Below, one piece after another: positions 39,254 to 51,245 of a stretch of 64,000 nt of DNA (positions are counted from its first letter, which is position 1; every line of letters starts with the position of its first letter). The notes beneath the pieces are model-generated. The model saw only the letters and a list, made by a program, of their open reading frames with translations. It was not told the origin of the DNA and did no database searches. The stretch covers positions 1 through 64,000 of the forward strand of contig JAYMSP010000044.1 in assembly GCA_036897095.1 (NCBI GenBank). The letters are read 5' to 3'. The position numbers and the translations under genes were made by a program. This DNA is from Plantago elongata (Eukaryota > Streptophyta > Magnoliopsida > Lamiales > Plantaginaceae).

Positions 39254-42200
39254 ATGGTTCGGATAATACCAATGGCCTCATCGATTAAGCCCTCACTTTC
39301 TGCTCTCACCTCCACGGCTCGCCTCGCCGTTTCTCCTCCCCCCTCCGCTACTTGTTACCGGAGGTTAACTTCCCTCAATTTCTCCTCAGGTATTATCAAT
39401 TATGCCTATCTTTTTCTCTCTCTTGCTTTGCCTCATAATTTCTTCAATTGTTGTATTATCAACTCTAACTGCAGGAAATAAATTCTTGGTTATTCGTTTT
39501 TATGTTATATTGATTTTAATAGTGCAAGAGCGACGAGAATCTCAGTTTTTTTTTAGGTTTTTTAATTTTATGTTAGCTGAAATTTTGTAGTTATGGTTTC
39601 AAAATCTTGGTTTAGTAGTTGAAACGGATGATAAGATACATGTATTGTGGATGTACTCAATACTCTATTCATTCCACTTGTAATATCAACACTAAACAAT
39701 ATTTGGTTGCACCTCAACTTTCAGATAAACAGTGGTCAGTTGAATACATCAACCGATACCCCATTTAAGTACTCATTTTTAGTCTAGACACCAGTTCAAG
39801 GCTTCTGGCTGCATAAAGTAAGAATCTTGATTAATACAAGTACTTATTTGAGTCTAGTCCAGTTCTAGGCTTCTGGCTGTATAAAGTAAGAATCTTCATT
39901 AATGGCTTAATGCTAGTTAAGTCGCTAGCCTTTACACCGACTTCATTTGCAAAATTTCGATGAATCATGTTGTGGCACTTTTTTTATGCAAAAAAGTTGA
40001 GATATCTATTATAGTGAGCTTGACTTATTAGATTGTCAATAAGAGCCTATTACAGGATCCATTGAAGTGCATGGAAAGTGGTACTTCAAAACCAATTGTC
40101 AAAAGTTTCAGGAACATAGTATATGTTTTCTTTCTATGTTGTCTCTAACTTTTATGCTTTATTGTTGCAACGATTGTTGCTGTCGGATCATTTAGTGATA
40201 ATTGGTTCTCATGTCTGTGGCTCACAAAATAAATGCTTACCTTAATCATCTCAATGATATGCAGTGATGCCACAATCACAGGCTTTTGGTTTAAGTGCCT
40301 CTAAGCTGTTTAAGAATAAGAAATCAAGCATATCAGCTAGTGCGGCAGGTAATGCAGCACAAGCAACCACTGCTGCAATGCAAGATAATGTCTTGGAGTG
40401 GGTAAAAAGTGATAAGAGAAGAATGCTACATGTTGTTTACCGTGTTGGCGACCTGGACAGGACAATAAAGTATGCTTCGTACTACAATATTGGCTGATAG
40501 TTTATATTTTTTCGAAAGATAAATTTAATTGAATCAAGTGCTGGCTGCAGATTTTACACGGAGTGCCTAGGGATGAAGCTGCTGAGGAAGCGTGACATAC
40601 CAGAGGAAAGATACACAAATGCCTTCCTTGGATATGGGCCAGAAGATTCTCATTTTGTGATTGAACTCACTTACAGTAAGCACTTGGCAGTCTTTATATT
40701 GCAATCCAAAGTTCAATAGGAAGCGTGCAAGTGTTTTGAGTAGGTAAAATGTTTTATTCACTTACAGTAATCTTTTATGCTCTCAGATTACGGTATTGAC
40801 AAATATGATATTGGAGCTGGCTTTGGACATTTTGGGATAGCAGTCGAAGATGTAAGTTTCCTTTAATTTCTACCATTTGAAGTAGACAGCCTGATCATCT
40901 GTTGTGCTAAAGACTGAATGAAACATGAATCCTGCGTTTCTTTTTGGCATTTGGAAAGACAATATTGTCATTTGTCAACATTCAACAATATTAGATTCTA
41001 TGGAGGGATAACATGTAAATCCCATAGTTTGACACTTAGACTTTACTAGAATCATTTTGGGAAAGATTGGGATTTCAAGTTTCCCTTCATTGTTATAAGC
41101 CTGGTCAGATGGATAGAATATTTTGTATTCTCTGGGTTACTCCAGGTCTGCGAATCATATATGGCCTCTAGTCGCTTACTTACAATGTTTAGTAACTTGT
41201 ATAAGAAATTACTGTTTTCCACACACAGTTGGAAGATGTTGTGTTTTTTTGTTGAATTCTAGACTTTTTGGCCTACTGGATTAAAGTGAATGAAAAGAAA
41301 TAGAAAAAATAAAACCAATGATCCACCACAAACAACTCATGCTGTCTGTATGCACACTTAGAACAACCAATTTCTTAGCTATGCACATTGGTTGGTTTCA
41401 AATTCAGAATTGAGTTGAAAGGCCTCCAATGATCCTGTGGACAGGTAACAAAGACTGTAGATCTCGTAAAAGCTAAAGGAGGTACAGTTACAAGAGAACC
41501 TGGACCTGTCAAAGGTGGGAAAACTGTGATCGCCTTTGTAGAAGATCCTGATGGTTACAAGTTTGAACTTCTGGAGAGAGGCCCTACACCTGAGCCTTTA
41601 TGCCAAGTAATGCTCCGAGTAGGAGATCTTGACCGTGCAATTGAATTCTATGAGAAGGTGAGAAGGCTTGACTAAAATGATCATTGCTCTGTAGTATATA
41701 TTTTCTACAAATTCACGAGGCCTCTGAACTTGTAAGCTAAATTGAACTCTATGTTCAGGCATATGGAATGGAGCTTCTGCGCAAGAGAGATAATCCTGAA
41801 TACAAGGTATTGTATATTCTTGCATAGGTGGAGGTGATGAAACTATTTTTATTCTTTATAATGGTAAATATAAGTTCTGGTCCACGTTTTGGATAGAATA
41901 AAGTGATTGTTCAAGTGAACCCCAGGTATTTTGGTCTAAATAGTAATGAACTTGAGATAAAGTTTTACTTCTATGTGCAGTATACAATTGCCATGTTAGG
42001 CTATGGCCCTGAAGAGAAAAGCGCTGTCATGGAATTGACATACAATTATGGTGTTACTGAGTATGAAAAAGGCAATGCTTATGCTCAGGTTCGATCTGTT
42101 CTCTCGTAATTCTTAAATTTTTGGCCATATTCCCCATTGCGTGAGTGGGGTCACATTTCTGAGTTTTGAATTTCCTGATTGACCATTTGTTGTTGCAGAT

Positions 42201-42824
42201 GGCGATAGGTACAGATGATGTTTATAGGACAGCTGAAGCAGTTAAGCTCTGCGGAGGGAAGGTTACAAGAGAACCTGGACCCTTACCTGGTATTAATACA
42301 AAGATTACTGCATGCATGGATCCTGATGGCTGGAAAACGGTACTACTTTTCTCTTGCTGACCATCGTTTCCAATTTCTCTATTAAAAATGTCTTATCACG
42401 TTGTGTTTTCTGTGGCACGGTTGTTCTGGTTCAGTAATCAGACATGTATTGCTACATTCGTAATTGATATAAAGTTTGAGTCAGAGTACTAACAGACCTG
42501 ATCAGACGGGGTAACTGTGTAAGCTCTGGTTTAGGTCAATTTCAAACTCGTATAGGGTCATTCTACTTTGGACTTCTTAATCAGGTCCCATGATTGTCCT
42601 AATTAAAACCTTGAGGTGTCCTTGAGCGAGATCATCTCAGGCTTTTTTACTGATGTCATTGGGTATCTCGGTTAAATACACATAATAAGATAATTCTGTT
42701 ATTTGAACTGCTGTTTGTTTGCTGACACACTCTGTGGTCATGCGTAAACATTAGTATCTATAATCAACTTTCTAAATCGCAGGTTTTTGTGGATAACGTC
42801 GACTTTCTGAAGGAACTGGAGTGA
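39254..42824 (+). CDS. Lactoylglutathione lyase (glyoxalase I), two-domain, probably plastid-targeted
   Basis: Exons: 39254-39389, 40265-40469, 40551-40675, 40787-40851, 41445-41657, 41759-41806, 41981-42088, 42199-42339, 42783-42824; 360 residues. It turns the methylglyoxal-glutathione adduct into S-lactoylglutathione. The N-terminus (about 1-75) is rich in Ser, Thr, Ala and Arg with almost no acid, as in chloroplast transit peptides. Two tandem VOC domains follow. The first has [40 protein letters not shown] and GYKFELLER, with the His/Glu metal-ligand pattern. The second has [29 protein letters not shown] and ends [12 protein letters not shown]; it has Gln in place of the first His. An ATG 21 bases upstream is also in frame; 39254 was chosen as closer to the family start. 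Confidence 0.93.
39793..39906 (+). repeat. Tandem duplication in glyoxalase intron 1
   Basis: A unit containing gcttctggctgcataaagta is present twice (key words at 39801 and 39869), period 68 bp, with a few differences. Confidence 0.8.
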
Positions 42825-43580
42825 GTCTAGGCGCAGCAACTGGAATACAAACCCACCGATATAGAGAAGATCGAGCAGGGCGAATCGACTGACGGCCCCC
42901 AAAGAGATTCCATGCCAACCGAAGTGACACATTGTGTTTTGTAGATTAAATAGCCCAGTTATCTGAAGATCCCTCACGTACAGAAAGCTAGAAGCATATA
43001 AGTTACATTTGGCTCCAAGCACTTCTTCCTATTCTAGTTATTCCGTGCCCCCTTAGTTAGATGCAGAATAATGTTACATGGGGAATCATGAGTTCATGAC
43101 ACATCTCACAGACAAGAATCCACAGTTGTATCGGTGTGCATAATTAAGTTGTCGATTTCCTGTTAGAACTTTGATCTCGTCAATGATGAAGGACTGCGAC
43201 CTCCATCTGTTTTGAACAGATTCTTAGGTGGGGGTACATTTGCAGATCGGTTCTTTCTACTACTACTACAAAATATGATTTGCAAGATGATGCACATAAA
43301 ATTAGAATTGGGAGATGCAATATAATATCGATAGGAGCACACATGTCGATACATAGAGTTCGAACGGAGCCTATATTTTAAAGACTCTTTATTGAAATGA
43401 AATCTAAGATGCTAGGGGTAATCAATCCTTCTCACAATAGTTATATCCCCTAAACACTTGATAAACGCATACAGAAATACACACCAGCAATACAGGAATA
43501 TAAACCAGCAAGAGTAGAAACTCACGTCATTATTATTGTTGAAATGGCAAATAAATTCAAATGACCCATTCGCTCAAGAG
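42825..43580. other. Spacer between glyoxalase I and MLP 1 (convergent)
   Basis: 3' untranslated regions and unremarkable sequence. Nothing gene-like is seen in it. Confidence 0.55.
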
Positions 43581-44206
43581 CTAAAGATGATGAGTCTCGA
43601 TATCCTTGGTAAGTTTGATGAAGTATGCGAGCATAGGCAATGGATGATCACCCTCTTCGTCCCCAGCCATGTCGTACTCCATCGTCCAAGTGACCAAATC
43701 GATGCCATCTTTAGTCTCGATATGGATGCTTATGAGCAGATCATTGAGTTTGTACTCCTCCAGCATATCGCCTCCATACGTCTTAAATTCGAGCCTCTTG
43801 TTCTCGTCATCAATCAGCTGAACCACCTGTTTGCAAACTTTTTCCTTTTCCTCTAGAAATATTAACAATATCAAACAAAATTTAGACGTCACAACCGGCC
43901 ATAGAAGAGTAATTGTCTTATATATTTTTTTACCAGGTGTAATTTAAGCGTGATTTGTAGTCAAACATTGCTCGACTAGCTAATATGAAATACCAAGATC
44001 GAACATACTCATTACGTACCATGAGTGTACCTCCAACAAATTTTAGAACCTACTTTTCCGTACTCGCCCTCGAGCAAATCGCAACCCTGGACTTTTTCAG
44101 GGCTAGTGGTGGCAACATGGTGAGGCTTTTGTTTGAAAAGCTCATGGTACACATCTCCCCCTGCCTTGAACTCTACTGCAGCTACCAATTTCCCATGCAA
44201 TCCCAT
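43581..44206 (-). CDS. MLP-like protein (Bet v 1 / START-like fold), copy 1
   Basis: Exons: 44206-44020, 43852-43581; 152 residues, the normal MLP length, with the single intron at the family position after WRYTHG. Starts MGLHGKLVAAVEFKAGGDVYHE, has the loop GEYGKVGS matching the glycine-rich loop of the Bet v 1 fold, and ends WTMEYD...LTKDIETHHL. MLPs bind hydrophobic ligands in a cytosolic cavity and are linked to stress and xenobiotic transport; the ligand is unknown. Neighbour copy 2 is closely related and in the same orientation, so this is a tandem family. A TATA box lies about 90 bp upstream. Confidence 0.93.
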
Positions 44207-44296
44207 TCTGAAGCTTTAAAGAAATTAGTGAAGTATATGTGTGAGTTCAATTAAGATTGGAGACAAGTGTGTCTCACTCTTGTGCCATTCTCTTCC

Positions 44297-44305
44297 CTTA
44301 TATAG
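44297..44305 (-). promoter_or_regulatory. TATA box of MLP 1
   Basis: ctatataag on the minus strand, 91 bp before the ATG. The same kind of TATA box occurs at matching distance before the other two MLP copies. Confidence 0.7.
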
Positions 44306-44617
44306 ATGATAGACACCCAGCATGAGATGATTAACCAGGCTTCTAAAATTGCCTGATTTTATCAGGTGGTCCGAACAAGGTCCAGGTAAAATTCGCGTCC
44401 ATAACATGCCATTCAGGTAAAACTCATGTCTAGTAAGTTCTGAAATCTTCTATACAAGCGTTCATAAGTTGCCCCATAATCAGGGACAAGACTCACATAC
44501 GCGCAAGGGGCCGCAATCGCTGCCCTTCGATTTGGTACATGAAATGCCTATTATACCTCTTTCAAAAATTTAATGAATAGTCATATATTTAGCAAGAATG
44601 AATTGTAAAAAATATTG

Positions 44618-44692
44618 GTATAGCTCAGTTGGTGCAACTATTCCATAAAGCCTCCTCTGTTAATTGATTACAAGTTCTATTCTCAGTAGTGA
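44618..44692 (+). mobile_element. Possible SINE head (tRNA-like promoter boxes)
   Basis: ggtatagctcagttggtgca is an excellent RNA polymerase III A box, and acaagttctattctcag about 35 bases later resembles a degenerate B box. There is no cloverleaf, so it is not a tRNA gene. No clear tail or target duplication was found. Confidence 0.35.
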
Positions 44693-45149
44693 TAGATTTT
44701 CCAACCATTTTATTTATATATTTTTCTACCATTTACTTGATATTTTTCATTATTTCTTTATTTTTCAGTAACATTTTTTATTATTTCTTTCTTTTTTTGT
44801 GTTCTTTTAGTTTACATTTCACAATCATATTTTATTTCTTTATTTGTATATTCATTTACTTAAAATACTTAACTTTATTTTATTTAACTCTCTTTGTTTC
44901 TTTATTTTTTCTATTTAATGGTAAATTCATTTACTTAATATACTTAAAAAATTATTCAATCTAAACAAAGTTATATTATACCTAATTCCTCCCGTTTATG
45001 AGCACATAATTAAAAATTATAGTCTAAACATTGTTCTTTACTATGTGAGTTTTGAAAACGTAATTTTAATTAGTTATTAATAATGAATTTTTTAAATTAA
45101 ATTTATAGTAAAAATTTTACACTCCTAACTTATATTTCTCCGTTCGTAA

Positions 45150-45835
45150 TTATTTCCGCTCCATAACACGCATTAAATCCATATAGTTGTTTGTTGTGTC
45201 ATTGTGTTGCAATAAAGATGGCCCGTCTATATATGTAATATAAATTATTCATTGGTAAATTAGATAAGCTACGTGATCAGATCAGGCACATTTTATAATT
45301 AAATTATGGGAGGATCCCATGCATTTCGCCATAACTGAGCTAGTTGGCATCCGTATGGCCGCTTTCGCTAATTTGGGCATTAGTCAACTTAAATTTCTAA
45401 ATTTTGTACATTTCATCGACTGAAACGTTAGCTAGAATCTAAAAAGTTAGTCGGTATCAGGTCAGATAAATTTTCTTTTCACAAATTCTCAAATCAACTA
45501 GTTTTAATTAATTTATTTAAAAAGTGGTAAGTTTATGTAATAATTTATTTTTTTAATAAGAAAAGTTTGAATTAAAAATTTAATGGTAAACGTGGTCATA
45601 GCTGTGGTTGTGATTTGCTAGGCAGAGAGCAGCGTGGCGAAATGGGATCCTGTAATTTAATTAATCAGCCGTTCAGCCTGATGAGATCACGTAGCTTATG
45701 ATCAATCTAATTTACACATTGAATATATATGCAATGTATACTGCCATGCACAAGCCATCTTTTATTACAACATATCACAACAACCAATTGCATTATATGG
45801 ATTTTAATGTGAGTTATGGAGTGTGATGAGTATGA
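45150..45835. repeat. Long imperfect inverted repeat (foldback 1)
   Basis: The left arm, about 45150-45340, is the reverse complement of the right arm, about 45630-45835, with gaps. Shared blocks include ctccataac, cattaaa.tccatata, ttgttgtg, taaattagat, aagctacgtgatc, atcaggc, aattaaatta, aggatcccat and tttcgcca. The central part (about 290 bp) is single copy. No coding capacity. It could be a foldback transposon without autonomous genes or a local inverted duplication. Confidence 0.75.
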
Positions 45836-45929
45836 CCACAGCCAACATTGGCCCATGTCATGTTTTGGTTGTACAGAAACAAAAATAATGCATTATAAAG
45901 AATTGGACAACTTATAATTAAACGTGCGT

Positions 45930-46644
45930 ATAGAAAGATTTTGGAAGAATGAATCTCAAAGTTTGGGGCTATAACAAGTGTAATGCAAGGTTTGATCGTC
46001 ATGATAAATATAATTCTGTATTTATAAATTTTTAATAATTTTATATTTTCGACAAAATTCAATTCTTGATTAAGTATGTCACCTTAGTCAACCACTTAAA
46101 TTAATTTTAACTTATACATTACTTTGTCACATCATAACTTAAAAAGGAAAACTTAAAATAAAATTTTAAAATTTAAAATTCAGATTTAAAATTAAAAAAT
46201 AAATAGAAATTAAATAAACTTAAATTAATTAAATAGAAAAAAGAAAAAAAAGGGAAGAGAATCTTGGAAGACAAACATAAAATCTAAAATTCAGATTTGA
46301 TGTTAAAATATAAATAGATTTTTTTATGTTTTCTATTTTAATTGATTTAAGTTTATTTAAATTTCTATTTATTTTTTAATCTGAAATATGAATTAATTTT
46401 TATTTTTTTTGAGTTATGATGTTGCAAAGTGATATGTAAGTCAAAATTTGTTTAAATGGTTGACTAAGTTGACACATCAACAATCAACTTGCCTTTTCGT
46501 GAAAAGACGAAATTTGTCAGAAATTTGTAAAAGCAGGACTAAATTTGCCATGGAGACCAAACATGTTATTACACGTGCCATAGACCTCAAACTTTGAGAT
46601 CACAAATGCCATTCTCCCGAAAATTTCAGAACATACCACACTAG
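45930..46644. mobile_element. Foldback / long-TIR MITE (foldback 2) with 8-bp direct repeats
   Basis: Two long arms of 250-350 bp fold on each other. Pairs include atctcaaagtttg (left, near 45953) with caaactttgagat (right, near 46589), and cttagtcaacca (46083) with tggttgactaag (46457). The sequence acgtgcgt stands at both sides (45922-45929 and 46645-46652) and fits an 8-bp target duplication. The left tip is shorter than the right. No transposase frame. Family is uncertain: long arms suggest a Mutator-like or foldback element, while 8 bp would suit hAT. Confidence 0.7.
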
Positions 46645-47807
46645 ACGTGCGTTCGGGGTTGAGTTAGAATTCGACTTAAGGATAAATTTCTTTTCAGAAA
46701 TTAGCGTTAAAATTTAAAATGAGATACAAATTAATTTGAAAATGTAGCAAAAACAGAAAAAGCATATCCAAGGAAAAGGAAGTATGACATAAGATGGTGA
46801 AACGGAATTTGTACCCACATCTTGTCAATTAAACATTAAAACACTCGACTCGACAAGTAGAGAATATTATCATTAAGAAGAGACCACGTACATATAAAGA
46901 TACATCGGATAGTGGAAGTGTTGTTGCAATTGCACCCCTCTGAATGTGACATATCAATTGGTAACGGCCTACAAAATAAAATACTATGACATGTACACTC
47001 TGACCCTAGTAATTTCTTAACATAACAGTCTGTTTAAAATTAAGAAAATTAAATGGTAAATTTTAATTTTATTATATAATTTCACAAAACCATCAACTTG
47101 CTTGTGGGCGTGGCCTCAAGACCATCACTTTTTCTTTGAACTGAGTTCTGATCCACCAGACCACCACAGCAAGAAATAAAGACTGTTAAATGCATGGAGT
47201 ATGTAAAAAGATAAAAAGATGGGATGGTCAACTTCTTCACTGAGACTTGAGAGTCTCATATATAGATAGTCTTGAGTGCATCGGACTATTGAGATTTGAA
47301 TTGTGCAGGGAATTGTATGTATTAATTTGACCTACAACTAAAAGAGTTTCTATAGTTAGTGATTAAAATAAATATTTTTAATTAATTTTAACCACATTTC
47401 ATTTATCTTAACCGTGATATATAAACAATCAATAATTAGTACATGTTCCACTCAATAATAGCTCAATAGCTGCAAGAAGAGTTTACATGTATCGATGGAA
47501 AATTTCACGTTTATCGGTCAATGATAACTTGAAATTCTGAAGAAATGGAACTTACATTGATATAAAATCTCCTCACTTAATTCATCAAAACACACAACTT
47601 AATTATTTCAAATTTGAAGCAATCCAAATTTTATCAAACTTATAGCTAGCATTACATTACATTACGTTACTCCGATGAGCATACATACGTAAATGACTCA
47701 TCTATTATTATTCGCTTGCACACACGCATAGGCATAGAAATCATGCATTATATAAGAAGCACACAATTATAGTTGGGTAGATGAGCTCCGATGCGATGAG
47801 TAGGAAA

Positions 47808-48386
47808 TTAAGCTTTAAGATGGTGAGACTCGATATCTTTAGTGAGATCGATGAAGTAGTTTAGCAAGGAGATGGGATGATCAACTTGATCATTGAGAGT
47901 CTCGTAATCCAAAGTCCATGTAACCAAGTCGACTGATCCATCTTTTATTGTCTCAATGTGAAGGCTTATCACAAAATCCTTGTACTCTTCCATCAAATCT
48001 CCTTCAAGAAGCTTGAACACAATCTTCTTCTTCTCATCATCTACCTCTTGAATCACTTGCTTTGAACTTTTCTCTTTCCCATCTGTACGGTGTATACCAT
48101 GATCACAAAAACCAAACTTAATTAAATACCTATTTCAAATGTCTGTAAATCTATAGAAAAAAACTGAAAATCAGATTAAATATGCGAACAAAAGTGTACC
48201 ATGAGTATATTTCCAACAGATTTTGGAGCCAACTTTGCCATATTCGCCTTCATGCAATTCGCAATCTTGGACTTTGGCAGGGGAAGCGGTGGAAACATGT
48301 TTCTGCTTCTGAGTGAAGAGTTCGTGGTACACATCTCCACCTGCCCTGAACTCTACTGCAGCTACCAATTTGCCATGTAAACCCAT
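47808..48386 (-). CDS. MLP-like protein (Bet v 1 / START-like fold), copy 2
   Basis: Exons: 48386-48200, 48082-47808; 153 residues. Same start (MGLHGKLVAAVEFRAGGDVYHE), same loop GEYGKVGS and same intron position and phase as copy 1. The second exon reads DGKEKSSKQVIQEVDDEKKK and ends LTKDIESHHLKA. The two copies share most of exon 1 but differ more in exon 2, where copy 1 has EEKEKVCKQVVQLIDDENKR. Both keep the family's normal length and look functional. Confidence 0.94.
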
Positions 48387-48511
48387 AATTATAATTATAT
48401 TATAAATGTCTTGATTAATTATGAATGCACTAATTTTCTTTTCTTTTCTTGCTTTGATTTATTATCTTTCTTTCTTGTTTTGTTTGTAAAACTCAAGTTG
48501 TAGCAAGGTTG

Positions 48512-48520
48512 TTTATATAG
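48512..48520 (-). promoter_or_regulatory. TATA box of MLP 2
   Basis: ctatataaa on the minus strand, about 126 bp before the ATG. Confidence 0.65.
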
Positions 48521-48977
48521 AGAGAGCTAGGCTTGAGACAGCTTAAAATAATTATATATTTATATGATATTCTAATAGTGGAAGTAGTTCATAGTTGTAA
48601 TTTTTTATATAATCTATGCAACCAATTCTAATTAGCCTAAATATATTGCGATAAGTCATTACCACGTGAAACCACACGAAGATGATGACGAGACTATGGA
48701 CACCTAATTTTAGTCGCAATTGTTAGATAAAAACTCCATTATTACGATCGATTTGTACTTATACTTTTACTTCATTTTCAATTAACCAAATAATTAATCA
48801 ATGCATAAATTAATTTATGTGTGTGCCCCCAATTTATTGAGTGTTGTAGGCAGGTAGCAATTTAGATGAAAGCAATGCGCGCAATTGCATGTTCCATGAG
48901 CAATCATTGCTCATGTGGATTTTAATGGTGTCATTTGACATATTATTTATACATATATAACATCATATACTATTAGA

Positions 48978-49087
48978 ATTATAGCAAAACTACTGTACAA
49001 CTGTTACCTTGGCCTACACCATACACATGAGCATTATAGCAAAACTACTGTACAACTGTTACCTTGGCCTAGACCATACACATGAAA
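48978..49087 (+). repeat. Tandem duplication, 55-bp period
   Basis: attatagcaaaactactgta and the rest of the unit at 48978-49032 are repeated from 49033 on with one or two differences. Two copies only, so a recent local duplication. Confidence 0.9.
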
Positions 49088-49099
49088 ACGTGTTACATG

Positions 49100-50300
49100 T
49101 TCCATACTGTTTGAGATTATCTTCGACACTCTTTATAAAATGTGGATAATTCTCTTCCATTACACAACCTTTTAAGGGGTAGAAGATGAGTCAATTTCAA
49201 CAGAACATTCGACAGATAACTTCCCCCAATATTCACACCAACAAAGTGTATCTTTCGAATAATTATTTGTGAGAACTTCAATAACTTTGCGAGAATGATA
49301 TATTGAATAGTGCTCTATTGTACACATCAATTATGAGAATGTTCGCAATAATGAATGTGTTGATTGGTAAGACATCAACATGTTATCAGAATAGTAGTCC
49401 AGAAGCAACTTGATCCACTTTGGATGTCAGCTCGATTAATAATGTAGTTTTCAATATATGATTCATTTGAATATTTCATTATTACGTGTGAGATTAATTT
49501 ATTTATAGTTAAGTTGAATTTAGTTGATTATAAAAAGTGAAAATAGAACAATTTTTCTGTAAATGAGGTATTATTTGTGAGATGCTTAGTCAAATCCGTC
49601 GGTAATCATCAAATGTTAATAGATGAATATAATTAGGCCAACTAATGGATTTGATGTCGATCCTGATTGAACAGGATATGATTGATCAAGATTTTATCGT
49701 TGACGTTTGAGATTTCATAGTGTGTTATAATCAGATTACCATCCCACTACTAACTCAAACTGAGAGTGTATTTTAACTTATGAAATCACCTGAGCATCCT
49801 TCATACTCTGTACTAATATTATTTTCTGCTAAAAATAACATAGTTTAATATGGATCAAGGAAAATACGTGGTTAGTGATTATAATGGAGACTAAAATCTT
49901 CATGCTAAATAGTCGATCAAATGTCGATGGAAATTATCGAGATTGGAAAAATCGAGGAGGTTTGGGGGGGAGGGGGAATTATGCTGGAGAGTGGCTATGG
50001 GGATTCTCCAAGATAATTCCATGCCCCCGTCGAAGAAGCAGAGATACATGCATTGATACATGGATTACAGTTGGCTTGAGAGCGCCGACCCGAACACATT
50101 GAAGTGGAAACTGGCTACCTATCTATCTATAAGGTTGGTGATGAAGAAGCACCGGAAAATCTACGGGATCTCAACTCTGTCAAGAGTCTTTACACAAACC
50201 TTGGAATTGCGTTCTTCGTTTGGATACCGCAAAGTGAAAATAGTCTAGCTGATTCTTTATAAGTTATATATTGATAGAAACTAGGAGGGCGGGGTCATGG
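49100..50300. other. Spacer between MLP 2 and the MLP pseudogene
   Basis: Unassigned sequence. The last part (50080-50262, + strand) is open and reads EHIEVETGYLSIYKVGDEEA, then ends FFVWIPQSENSLADSL. The ending ENSLADSL recalls the last motif of plant RNase H-type (RVT_3) domains, so it may be a transposon or gene fragment; I do not recognise it with confidence. Confidence 0.35.
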
Positions 50301-50307
50301 ACTCGAT

Positions 50308-50449
50308 CCCTTGAGCAAATCACAGCCCTGGACAATTTGAGGGGCAGCTGTGGAAACATGTTGCGTGGCTTCTGAGTAAAGAGTTCATGGTAAACATCTC
50401 CACCTGCCCTGAAGTCTACTGCAGCTATCAATTTGCCATGTAAACCCAT
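50308..50449 (-). pseudogene. MLP-like pseudogene (copy 3), exon 1 remnant
   Basis: Starts MGLHGKLIAAVDFRAGGDVYHELFTQKPR, clearly the same family as copies 1 and 2. After KPR the frame shifts, although the DNA still matches (the bases for VSTAAP..VQGCDLL continue in another frame). Similarity stops near 50308; the end of exon 1 with the GEYGKVGS loop, the intron and all of exon 2 are gone. A TATA box is still present upstream. Confidence 0.9.
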
Positions 50450-50556
50450 TCTAATCACGATCTTATCTTAATTAATTAGTTTAACTTTTATTTCTTGTTT
50501 AATTTGTTTCTAGATTGAATTGATTTGAAGTTGATGAAAGATGCGTGTGAGAAGCT

Positions 50557-50566
50557 CCTTATATAG
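50557..50566 (-). promoter_or_regulatory. TATA box of the MLP pseudogene
   Basis: ctatataagg on the minus strand, about 110 bp before the pseudogene ATG; conserved with the other two copies. Confidence 0.6.
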
Positions 50567-51245
50567 AGGCAAGAGTCCAGTACCTGATTATATGATTAAT
50601 AATTGAGATCGATAAAAATATTAGTAGGGAAAATTATTGTTGGTGCGGAAATTTATGTAAAAACCTCTGCTCAAGAACACATGGTCCATGATGTTATAGA
50701 TAAATGGAATGGAGATTATTTATTGAAAGGAACTGCTAGGGTTAGATGATCTGCAAAGGGGTCATTCAGATTGGGTCGAGATTTCGAATCTGAACAGGGT
50801 CATATTTGAGCTACTAGTAAAAAGTTTCATGTCATATTTGACCTCTCAAATCCATACACTGTCACTGTCAACATAATGGAAGCCATGGATGGAACAACAT
50901 ATTTGCGATCCTAGTGAGTAAAGCCGTTCACCTATCCATGATGCAATAATCGACATCTCAGCATGAATGTAAGATGGACAGTGAGTGTTTTAGCTCACTC
51001 AAATCACTGTGTATTCTACGAGCATTCATATTGCTCAAACTAATACGATAGAGGTTCATCATGCCAAACCTCATGGGGTGAGCAAGTCTCACAAAGGTGT
51101 AGATTGAACCAACCATAGGAGTGTGACTGTCAAAGGACTAATTTAATAACAAAACAGTTACCTGAAGATTTACTTACATGTAATGGTAATTTTGGAGCCT
51201 TGACAAATTAAGGCATACAATTCTGCAATGATACAAATGATTTTC
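50567..51245. other. Spacer between the MLP pseudogene and METTL5
   Basis: No gene or clear repeat seen; includes the METTL5 3' untranslated region at its right end. Confidence 0.5.

Larger units (their letters stand above)
44207..47807. other. MLP 1 to MLP 2 spacer
   Basis: About 3.6 kb without a gene. It contains the MLP 1 promoter, a possible SINE head near 44620, a T-rich stretch at 44690-44960, two long foldbacks (45150-45835 and 45930-46644) and then AT-rich sequence up to the 3' end of MLP 2. Confidence 0.65.

Noticed and set aside
44618-44692. Possible tRNA gene
   Set aside because: A-box-like and weak B-box-like words are present, but acceptor, D and anticodon stems do not form; kept only as a possible SINE head.
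49180-49960. Possible decayed Ty1/copia-like fossil (atgttatcagaa word near 49380 and a weak gag-like word near 49920)
   Set aside because: Two weak words only, no terminal repeats and no recognisable protein domains; not enough to call an element.
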